From JAVJSD01 sp040219575 (GTDB lineage: Bacteria > Planctomycetota > Planctomycetia > Pirellulales > Pirellulaceae), in assembly GCA_040219575.1 (NCBI GenBank), contig JAVJSD010000083.1, forward strand, positions 30,448 to 94,447: a stretch of 64,000 nucleotides of DNA, written 5' to 3'. The notes under the pieces were generated by a model. It made no database searches, had not been told where the DNA came from, and worked only from the letters and a program-made list of their open reading frames with translations. Positions 34,696 through 42,900 of the stretch are shown piece after piece; position 1 is the first letter of the stretch, and each line of letters starts with the position of its first letter. The position numbers and the translations under genes are program-made.

Positions 34696-35018
34696 GGTCT
34701 CGTTGGGGTGAGATTGGGGCGAGGCGGGATGGAAATGATCGCTAAATCAGAGATTTGTCGAAGTCTCGTCGCTTTTGCCGGCCAACGCAAGCGTTGCGAG
34801 TGGTCGATGCCGCCGATGCGGGCCCAACCGACGCCGTCTGACCGAAGTCGAGCGCCCCCGCGAGGGGCGCTCTCGAACGACGCGGCGAGGCCCCTCCAAA
34901 GGCGGTGTGTTGTGCGCGACGGTTTCATCCGGATAATCGTTAGAGCCATCTTCGAGCCATCGTTGGTTAACGATGGACTCGCCAGCCGCCAGTCGTACCA
35001 CAGTGAAAGGCTCCCATC
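34696..35018. other. Divergent intergenic region
   Basis: 323 bases between the creatininase and YceI genes. It contains the palindrome at 34958-34977. Apart from that no repeat family or gene was recognised. Confidence 0.5.
34958..34977. promoter_or_regulatory. 8-bp palindrome upstream of the YceI gene
   Basis: CCATCGTTGGTTAACGATGG, a perfect 8-bp stem with a GGTT loop, 41 bases before the ATG at 35019. It could be an operator or a hairpin in the mRNA leader. Confidence 0.45.
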
Positions 35019-35888
35019 ATGAAACGTCTATTGTGCCCCTGGTTGATGATTCTTGCGTTCGCGTTCATCGGTTGCGCTCCCCCCGCCAGCGAAGACGGTG
35101 ATCCGTCCGCCGATGCCGCCGACAGCAGCACGGATGCAAGCGGCGCCGATACAGGCGATACGGACTCGCTGCCTCCCGAGAATGATGGCGATCCTTCCCC
35201 CGCGGACGACGCGTCGCCGCCGCCCGCGGCTGATGGCGATCCCGCGCCTGCGGCTGACGGCGATCCCGCACCTGCGGCTGATGGCGATCCCGCGCCCCCG
35301 GCTGACGGCGATCCCGCGCCCGCGGCTGATGGCGATCCCCCGCCTGCGGCTGACGGCGATCCCGCGTCTGCGGCTGACGGCGATCCCGCGCCCGCTGACA
35401 GCGCGGCCGCCGGCGACACCGAGCTTTCGCCCGCGAACACCAAGATCCAATTCGTCGGTGTGCACACCGATCCCGCCAAGCCCGATCCGCGAACCGGCAC
35501 ATTCGGAAAGTTCAGCGGCAAGGCGGCGCTCGAGGGGGGCGTGCTCAAGTCGGTCAGCGTCGACATCCAGACCGATTCGCTCTCGACCGAATTCGAAAAG
35601 CTGACCAACCATCTCAAGAGCCCCGACTTCTTCGCGGTGAAGCAGTTTCCCAAGGCGACGTTCAAGTCGACCAAGATCGAGGACGCCGGCGACGGCAAGG
35701 TGAACATCACCGGCGACCTGACCCTGCTCGACGCCACCAAGTCGATCACCATTCCCGCTACCGTCAGCACCGAGGGAGGACTCAAGCTGAACGCAAAGTT
35801 CACCATCGACCGCACCCAGTTCGGGATGACCTTCGGTGAGGAGAACGTCAAGAAAGAGGTCGAGATGACGGTCACCGTCGGAAAGTAA
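35019..35888 (+). CDS. YceI-domain lipoprotein with a repetitive linker
   Basis: 289 residues. MKRLLCPWLMILAFAFIGC has a lipobox (FIGC, Cys19), so the mature protein is lipid-anchored. Residues 70-125 are seven copies of the octapeptide ADGDPAPA, an acidic and Pro-rich spacer. The YceI beta-barrel starts near residue 140 (NTKIQFVGVHTD, GTFGKFSGKAAL, TEFEKLTNHLKSPDFFAVKQ, FPKATFKSTKIE). YceI proteins bind isoprenoids or amphiphiles in the periplasm. The ATG follows GAAAGG. A membrane-protein gene begins 3 bases after its stop. Confidence 0.9.
   Translation: MKRLLCPWLMILAFAFIGCAPPASEDGDPSADAADSSTDASGADTGDTDSLPPENDGDPSPADDASPPPAADGDPAPAADGDPAPAADGDPAPPADGDPAPAADGDPPPAADGDPASAADGDPAPADSAAAGDTELSPANTKIQFVGVHTDPAKPDPRTGTFGKFSGKAALEGGVLKSVSVDIQTDSLSTEFEKLTNHLKSPDFFAVKQFPKATFKSTKIEDAGDGKVNITGDLTLLDATKSITIPATVSTEGGLKLNAKFTIDRTQFGMTFGEENVKKEVEMTVTVGK
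35226..35393 (+). repeat. 24-base tandem repeat within the YceI gene
   Basis: Seven units of the form GCGGCTGAYGGCGATCCCGC plus four more bases encode ADGDPAPA with small variations (APP, PPA, ASA). Copy number of such repeats usually varies between strains. Confidence 0.9.
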
Positions 35889-35891
35889 CGC

Positions 35892-36752
35892 ATGCCCGTC
35901 TCGCTTCTCGACTTTGCGTATCTCTACGCGACGCCCGCCCTGGTGGCGGGCGTCGCGTTGTTTTTGCTGAGCCGCCTGCCTGGGGAAGTCGTCAAGCGAT
36001 TCGCCGCCAGCGTGGCGTTCGTGGCGGCAATCGGCGTGGGGTACTATCTCGGCGAACTGGTCGACTGGGAGATCACCGCGCACTGGGACTGGCTGTATTA
36101 CGCCCTGCTGCCGACCGTGGCGATCGCGCCGGTGCTCTCCGCGCAGGGCGTCTCCTTGGTTGAACGAGTGCTGTTGTGCTGCTTGTCGGCCGCCGTGGCC
36201 GCTTGGTTCCTGGTGCCAGAGGCGCGCGTGCTGGAGACTTCGCGCGAAGTTCACTTGCTGGCTTGGGCGGGAGGCGTCGCCTTGCTGGCGGTCGTCCTGC
36301 AGCCGTTGCCCGAGCGATTGCCGGGCCTCGCGCTGCCGCTGGTGCTGTCGGCCACGCTGCTGACGGCGGCGGTCGTGTTGTTTCTGGGGGCGAGTCTGCG
36401 ATTCTCGCAATTCGCCGGCGTCGGCGCGGGGGCGATGCTCGGCATGACGCTGGCCGCGGCGCTGGACCGCAGTCCGGGTTCGATGCGCGGCATCGGCCTG
36501 CCGCTGACGATCCTCGTCGCCGGCGCGTTGCTCGTCGGCCAGGTCAATTCCTACAGCGAAGTGCCGCTACTCAGTTACGCCCTCGTCCCTTTCGCCCCCG
36601 CGCTGCTCTGGATCGGCGCGGCGTCGCCCTGGGGCCGAGGCGGCGGTTGGAAGCAAGTCCTCCTCGTATCGCTTCCGCCGCTGGTGCTGCTCGCCATCGC
36701 CGTCGCCTTGGCCGTCATCGCCGAATGGCCTTTGACCGGCGAGGCGTATTGA
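35892..36752 (+). CDS. Polytopic membrane protein of unknown function
   Basis: 286 residues with about eight hydrophobic helices and short loops (LLDFAYLYATPALVAGVALF, FAASVAFVAAIGVGYYLG, LLAWAGGVALLAVVLQPLPE). No signature residues are recognised. The gene starts 3 bases after the YceI stop, so both are one transcript; the membrane protein may work with the lipoprotein. Confidence 0.7.
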   Translation: MPVSLLDFAYLYATPALVAGVALFLLSRLPGEVVKRFAASVAFVAAIGVGYYLGELVDWEITAHWDWLYYALLPTVAIAPVLSAQGVSLVERVLLCCLSAAVAAWFLVPEARVLETSREVHLLAWAGGVALLAVVLQPLPERLPGLALPLVLSATLLTAAVVLFLGASLRFSQFAGVGAGAMLGMTLAAALDRSPGSMRGIGLPLTILVAGALLVGQVNSYSEVPLLSYALVPFAPALLWIGAASPWGRGGGWKQVLLVSLPPLVLLAIAVALAVIAEWPLTGEAY

Positions 36753-36768
36753 GTGCAACGCCATTCGC

Positions 36769-36915
36769 TGTCCGCAGATAATCGCAGATTTTCGCAGATA
36801 CGAGTGAGAGAGGATGAAGTCAAAATCGGCTCGCGGAGGTTGGTCGTTGCTGAAATCGCAACCCTGCAACTCTCCGCTTCCGTTCATCTGCGGAAATCCG
36901 CGTCATCTGCGGACA
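36769..36915. repeat. Family B inverted repeat, copy 2
   Basis: Left arm (36769-36800) with three CGCAGAT words, right arm (36885-36915) with ATCTGCGG, AATCCGCG and ATCTGCGGACA. It fills the gap between two convergent genes, and its spacer is unrelated to that of the copy at 16111. Confidence 0.85.
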
Positions 36916-36940
36916 ACCCTGCCGGTCTCCGCTGCAACCA

Positions 36941-38428
36941 TCACGTGCGTGGCGGAATCTCCGTCGGGAACATTTCGGCGCGGCGTTTCTTGTAGGCGAG
37001 CTTGGTGAAGTCGTGCGTGTGGATGGCGCGGGCGTCGACGTTGTAGATGGCGCCGGCGAAGGGCTCGAAGCTGGCGCGGAAGTGGGCGGCCGATTTAACG
37101 GCGATGGTCTTCATCGCGCGGCAGTCGATGCCCAGCGTCTTGGCGAAAGCCGGACCGAGCGGTTGCTCGTGGGCGGTGACCACCACCACCGAGACGCCGT
37201 CTTGCTTGAGCCACGCCGAGGGGCCCATGTTGCCGGTCAGGCCGGCGTACATCGGGCCGTCGTAGGTGAAGTCGCCGTTGGAGAGCGCCATCACCTCGGC
37301 CTTCATCGCCACCGGCGGCCCTTGCACCGGGTGCGACTTGCCGCCCACTTGCACTTCAATCGTCGCCCCCACGCCCGCCTTGTGGGCCGCGGCGACGGTC
37401 TCGGGATCGACGATGTACAGCAGCACGGCGTCGTCGAGTTTTAGGTCGACCATCGTCTGCAGGACTTCGGTCGAGTCGCCCGGGGCGCCGCCGCCGGTGT
37501 TGTCGGCGTGGTCGGCCAGCATGATGGGGTACTTGCCGCCCTGCCGGCCCTGCTCGATGGCGTCGCGAACCGCCAGCGGCGGCGAGTACCACGTCTCGCG
37601 CTGCTCCCACACCCAGGCGGCCAGTTCGTCGGCGGTGTTTTGGGCGAGGTCGCGATCGCCGTCGGCCACCACGATCACGCTCGCCCCCATGTCGGGCACG
37701 TCGGCCCAGGGAAAGCCGGTGGCGATGGTGGCGGAGAGAATGCCGGGCCGCGTCTCCAATTCGTGCACGCGGTCGATCACCCCGTTCATCGGCGGGTGGG
37801 CGGTCACTTGTCGGCGAATGTTCCAGAACATCGGCAGTTGATGGATCGCGTTTACGGGGCGAACCTCGCCGCGCAGCGTCGCCACGATCAGATCGGCCGC
37901 CTCGCGGCCGCGCTCGGCCATATCGATGTGCGGGTAGGTGTCGAACCCGATGATGGCGTCGGCCGCCTCGACGCGTTTGCGGGTGTGGTTGCCGTGCAGG
38001 TCGGTGGTGACGACGATCGGTGTTTCCGGGCCGACCAGTTGCCTCACGGCGGCGATCAGGTCGCCGTCGCCGTCGTCGATGCCCTCGACCACCATCGCCC
38101 CGTGCAGATCCAACAGCACGCCATCAATCGGGCCGACGTCTTGCGCGTCGGCGAGTCGCTCGAGAAACTCCTGCTTGAGTGCCGCGTAGACGTCGGCGAC
38201 GATCAAACCGCTGGGATAGGCGAAGGTCCACAGTAGCGGCACAAACTGAAAACCGTGTTTTTCCGCACCGTCGATGAAGCCGCCCGTGCAGATATTCGCC
38301 CCCTCGAAGCGGTCGAAGATCTCCTCGCCGCGGAACAGGCCGAAGCCGTTCTCGAAGTCGGCCATGGTCGTCCGCGTGACCGCAAAAGTGCTCGTTTCGT
38401 GCGAGATCCCGCCGCCGGCGATTCTCAT
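36941..38428 (-). CDS. M81 family metallopeptidase (MlrC-like)
   Basis: 495 residues. MRIAGGGISHETSTFAVT, FDTYPHIDMAERGREAADLI, LDLHGAMVVEG and ADHADNTGGGAPGDST are the four conserved blocks of the MlrC/M81 family, including the zinc-ligand His and Asp. The founding member degrades linearised microcystin; in most bacteria the substrate is unknown, and peptides or D-amino acid compounds have been suggested. The ATG at 38428 begins the family start. The gene converges on the membrane protein at 35892. Confidence 0.9.
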   Translation of the reverse strand: MRIAGGGISHETSTFAVTRTTMADFENGFGLFRGEEIFDRFEGANICTGGFIDGAEKHGFQFVPLLWTFAYPSGLIVADVYAALKQEFLERLADAQDVGPIDGVLLDLHGAMVVEGIDDGDGDLIAAVRQLVGPETPIVVTTDLHGNHTRKRVEAADAIIGFDTYPHIDMAERGREAADLIVATLRGEVRPVNAIHQLPMFWNIRRQVTAHPPMNGVIDRVHELETRPGILSATIATGFPWADVPDMGASVIVVADGDRDLAQNTADELAAWVWEQRETWYSPPLAVRDAIEQGRQGGKYPIMLADHADNTGGGAPGDSTEVLQTMVDLKLDDAVLLYIVDPETVAAAHKAGVGATIEVQVGGKSHPVQGPPVAMKAEVMALSNGDFTYDGPMYAGLTGNMGPSAWLKQDGVSVVVVTAHEQPLGPAFAKTLGIDCRAMKTIAVKSAAHFRASFEPFAGAIYNVDARAIHTHDFTKLAYKKRRAEMFPTEIPPRT

Positions 38429-38441
38429 GGGGTGCTTCTCC

Positions 38442-38543
38442 TGGCGAGCCGGACGGCGTCAGCCGCCGGTGCATGATGGTGTTTGTCGGAGTTGACTGCG
38501 TGAATTGGGCGAACACCGGCGGCTGACGCCGCTCGGCTCGCCA
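38442..38543. repeat. Family D inverted repeat in a divergent promoter region
   Basis: Left arm (38442-38473) GGCGAGCCGGACGGCGTCAG continuing CCGCCGGTG; right arm (38513-38543) its reverse complement with small changes. Each arm can fold on the core GGCGTCAGCC. A second copy is at 62336-62472 and a related family (E) at 56232 and 57441. Confidence 0.85.
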
Positions 38544-38665
38544 CGGTTGTGGGGGCATGTCGCAGTGGCGACAGCATAGCACACCTGCCGCGCGACGCCT
38601 TCTCCCGCGCGGCGGGGGCGGTATCATGGTGGCTTCGCAACGGAACTGCACCCGACCGACTCCCC

Positions 38666-39913
38666 ATGGCCGAAAACGACCAGGACCGCAACGACCAGGA
38701 CCGCGCACGTCCGACGCTCCAGCCGCTGCCCTATCAGCGGGCGCTGCGCGACTATCTCAAGACCGAGGAAAGCGCCGTCTGGGACTGGTACGCCTCGGCC
38801 AAAGCGCGTGACGACCAGGCCGACGCCGTGCGGTTCGACCTGCTCAAGTCGACGTACCGGCTGGAGCGCGAGTCGAGCGGCGAGTTGTACGCGGCGCTGG
38901 AGGAGGCCGCCGAGCGCTTGCAGCTCGACGTGCCGGTGACGCTCTACCAGGCGCAGAACCCCCAAGGCCTGAACGTGGCCCTCTCGTGGTTGACCCACGA
39001 GGCGCACATCGTGCTGCACGGCGACGTGGCCGGCATGCTCACCGGCGACGAACTGCGGGCCATCTTCGGCCACGAGATGAGCCACCTGCTGCTGTGGCGC
39101 GGTTGGGAGGGCGAATTCCTGCTCGCCGATCAGGTGCTGGCCGCCATCAACGCCGACGAGCACCCTCCCGCGGCGCATCTCGCCTCCGCCCGGCTCTTCG
39201 GTCTGTACAACGAAATCTTCTGCGACCGCGGCGCGATGCTGGTGGCCGACGACCTGCACGTGGTGGTTTCGGCCCTGGTGAAGACCGAAACCGGTCTGTC
39301 GCGAGTCGACGCTTCGAGCTATCTCCGGCAAGCCGACGAGATTTTCGCCGGCGGCGTCGCGCGGACCGAGGGGGTGACGCATCCCGAGACCTTCATCCGC
39401 GCCCGCGCCGCGCGGCTATGGCGCGAGCAGGCGGACGACGTCGACGCGCAGGTCACGGCGATGATCGAGGGCGAGCCGGCGCTGAACGAACTCGACCTGA
39501 TCGCCCGCGGCCGGATTGCCAAGTTGACGCGCCGCCTGATCGACGCCGTGCTCGGCTTTCCCGCCATGCAGAGCGAATTGCTGCTGTCGCACGCCCGGCT
39601 GTACTTCGACGATTACGCGGCCGTAAAAAAGCCGGTCGATGCGGCGGCCCTGGCCAAGCAACTCCCCCGCGACGACGCGGCGCTGCGCGATTATTGGTGC
39701 TTCGTGCTGTTGGATTTCGCCACGGCCGACCGCGAACTCGAGGAGGCGGCGCTGGCGGCGGTGTTGGTCGTCGCCGAGAAACTCGCGCTCGCCGATCGAT
39801 TTCAAGAACACGCCCGCCGAGAGTTGCGACTGCGCAAGAAGCAATACGAGGAGATCGACGAGCGGAAGCACGAACTGTTGGCGGAGGCCGACAAGGCGGC
39901 GGGAAAAGCATGA
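38666..39913 (+). CDS. Soluble M48-like metallopeptidase with TerB-like C-terminus
   Basis: 415 residues, no signal peptide or membrane helix. The zinc site HEMSH is at 136-140 (ELRAIFGHEMSHLLLWRGWE), and the third ligand is Glu183 in NEIFCDRGAMLVAD, which matches the E..ADR.A of M48 peptidases. The catalytic Glu137 is present, so activity is likely. Residues about 336-395 (WCFVLLDFATADRELEEAAL, AAVLVVAEKLALADRFQEHA) resemble TerB helical domains that bind metal and occur in stress-response gene clusters. The ATG at 38666 is preferred to earlier unconserved residues. The stop overlaps the next start as ATGA, so the two products are made in a coupled way. Confidence 0.82.
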   Translation: MAENDQDRNDQDRARPTLQPLPYQRALRDYLKTEESAVWDWYASAKARDDQADAVRFDLLKSTYRLERESSGELYAALEEAAERLQLDVPVTLYQAQNPQGLNVALSWLTHEAHIVLHGDVAGMLTGDELRAIFGHEMSHLLLWRGWEGEFLLADQVLAAINADEHPPAAHLASARLFGLYNEIFCDRGAMLVADDLHVVVSALVKTETGLSRVDASSYLRQADEIFAGGVARTEGVTHPETFIRARAARLWREQADDVDAQVTAMIEGEPALNELDLIARGRIAKLTRRLIDAVLGFPAMQSELLLSHARLYFDDYAAVKKPVDAAALAKQLPRDDAALRDYWCFVLLDFATADRELEEAALAAVLVVAEKLALADRFQEHARRELRLRKKQYEEIDERKHELLAEADKAAGKA

Positions 39914-42900
39914 CGCAGTTCGACCAGTTTCTACAGCAGCGGCTCGACGGGCCGGGCTTCTCCACCGAAGATTGCCTGGCCAGCTTCCTGCCCCTGGTGC
40001 GCGACGTGCTCGACGCCCACGCGGCCGGCAAGGTGGCGCCGCTGCGGGGACTCGACCGGCTCCGCGTCGACGGCGTGCGGATCTTCTTCGAGCAGGCCCA
40101 GCGCCTCGATCCCCGCGACAACACCACGGCCCTGCGCAAGATCGAGGAGGAGCAGCAAACGCCGGTCGAGATCGTGCATGAACTGCGCCGCACCGACGGC
40201 GGGAAAAGCAATGGCGACGGCGCTCCTTCCAGCCGGCTCGAGAATCTGCATATCGGTTCGCTCGACCAGCCGATCTCGCGGCCGGTGTACCTGCCCGACT
40301 ACATCGCCTGGGAGCATCGGCTCGAGCATCACGATCCGCTGACCGACGTGTTCAGCCTGGGACTGTTGCTGGCCAGCATGGCCTGCGGCCTCGACTTCCG
40401 CGATCCGCAACAGCTCGAACGATTCGTCGCCGGTCGCCGCAACCTGTTCGAGCTGAATTCTCTCATCCATCCCGTGCTGGTGCGGGCCGTGTTCCGCATG
40501 ACGGAGCTCGACCGGCACCGCCGCCCGCCCGACCTGCGGGCCTTGCTCACCACATTGGAAAACTATCGCGACCAGGAGATCGATCTCGATTTCCACCTGG
40601 CGCAGATCGGCGGCTTCGAGCAGCAGGACAAGCCCACCAAGCAGCGGGTGGTGCTCGGCAAACTGCGCGAGCGGTTGTTCGAGCTGACGCGCCGCAACCG
40701 CCTGTTGCACTTCCGCCCGACAATGCAGACGGTGAACCTGACGCAGGCCTCGGTGCCGCTCTCGTTCGACATCAAGAACATCCGCCCGGACCAGATCCTG
40801 GTGTGGGGAGACGACCTCCGCCGCCGGCTGGTGAGCGGCAAGCCGTTCTCGCTGAACAAGCACCTCAACTTCGCCGAGGCGATCTACCTGCCGGTGGTGC
40901 TCGACCGCATCATCGCCGATTCGCGCCGCGACCTGGCGGAGTTCGGCTTCGCGCAGCTGCGGCTGGTGGTCTGCTTTCTGCACTGGGCCGATCTCAAGCA
41001 GCAGCCGCCGGAGCGCTACGAATCGCCGCTGGTGCTCGTGCCGGTGAAGCTGACGCGCAAGCGCGGCGTGCGCGACACCTACGCCCTCGAGGCGCTCTCC
41101 AGCGAAGCCGAGATCAACCCGGTCATTCGCTACCAGTTCAAGCAGCTCTACAACATCGACCTGCCCGAGTCGATCGACCTGGCGCATCACGATCTGGAGG
41201 AATTGTACGCGTCGCTCGAGCAGCAGATTCAACGAACCGAGTCGGCCGTCACGCTCACCAAGATCGATCGTCCGCGGATCGACCTGATTCACGAGAAGGC
41301 CCGTCGCAAGCTCGACCAGTATCGTCGTCGGGCGAAGCAATCGGGCCGCGGCGTACGTTCATTTCAAGAGATCGACTACAGCTACGATCCGGCGAACTAT
41401 CTGCCGCTGGGGGTGCGGCTGTTCAGCGAACTCGTGCGCCCCCCGGAGGTGCGACTGCGGCGGATCGCGGAGCAAACTCCGCCGCCGCGTCGGTTCGCCG
41501 TCAGCGAGCCCCCCGCCGACGACTCCACGCGACAGCGGACGCTATACACGCTCCGCGAAGGCGCCGAGGAGAATCCGTATCTGTGGAACTTCGACCTCTG
41601 CGGACTGACGCTGGCGAATTTCAAGTATCGCAAGATGTCGCTGGTCCGCGACTACGAGGCCCTCTTGAATCGGGAGACGGAGAGCCCGGCTTTCGACGCC
41701 GCGTTCTCGCTCTCGCCCCGGCCGGTCGATGACGATCCGTCCGGTCCGCCATCTCTGGACGACCGCTTCGACGTCGTGCCCTGCGACCCCACGCAGGCCA
41801 CCTCGGTCGCCGAGGCCCGGGCCGCCAAGAGCTACATCATTCAAGGTCCGCCCGGCACCGGCAAATCGCAGACCATCACGAACCTGATCGCCGACTACGT
41901 CGCCCGCGGCCGGCGCGTTTTGTTCTGCTGCGAGAAGCGGGCGGCCATCGACGTGGTCTACGCCCGACTGCGGCAATGCGGCCTGGGCGACCTGTGCTGC
42001 CTGATTCACGACTCGCAGTCGGACAAAAAGCAGTTCGTGATGAACCTCAAGGCGACGTACGAATCGTTCCTCGCCGACGACGGCGCCGCGCATCACGACG
42101 AGCGCGGCGAACTGCTAAAGCGGTTGCGGGCCGATCTCGACCCGCTGCGCGAGTTCAGCGAGGCCATGCAATCGGCTCCGGAAGCGGCGGGCGTGCCGCT
42201 GCGGCGGTTGATCGACCGGCGGCTGGCGCTGTTCGATCGCACGCCGGAGCTGACCGATCTCCAAAGGGAGCGCCTGCCCGACTACGCGCAGTGGCAGCGG
42301 CATCGCGAGCGGATCGAATACTTGACGACGTTGCTGGTCGACACCCGCGGCGACGGCGTGATGGCGCGGCATCCGTTGCGGCCGCTTTCGGCGCGACTGT
42401 CGAGCGACGAGCGTCCCCTGCAGGTCGTGACCGACGCGCTTGCCTCGGCGCACGATCTGCTGCGCCGCGTCCGCGACGCGTTGGATGCGAGTCGCATTCC
42501 GGCCGAGAATTGGGCCTCGCTCGCAGAACTTCAGCGATTGTTCGGCTATGCCGAAAGCGTGGCGCCGGCGGCCCGCATCGAGCGGATGGACCTGTTCGAC
42601 GTTCGCAGCGCCGCGGCCGCCCAATTCGAGCGGGAGCTGACCGACCTCCGCCATCTGAGCGACAAACTGCAGCAGGCGACCGAGGCGGCCGCCGGTTGGA
42701 AGGATCGCCTGCCGGAAACGGAGACGTCGGTCGCGCTGCAGCGCGCCAAGTCGCTGGAGAACAACTTCCTGGCGTGGCTGTCGCCGAGTTGGTGGCGTCT
42801 GCGGAGCGTGATGAATCGCTGCTACGACTTCCGCAAACACGTGGTGCGGCCGAGTTGGTCGCAGGCGCTCACGTGGCTGGCGGCGGTGTATGAGGCCGAG

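Noticed and set aside
38986..39909. In-frame upstream extension of the helicase gene through the M48-like gene
   Set aside because: The extension is an Arg-rich shadow of the M48-like frame. The ATGA overlap at 39910 gives a normal start.
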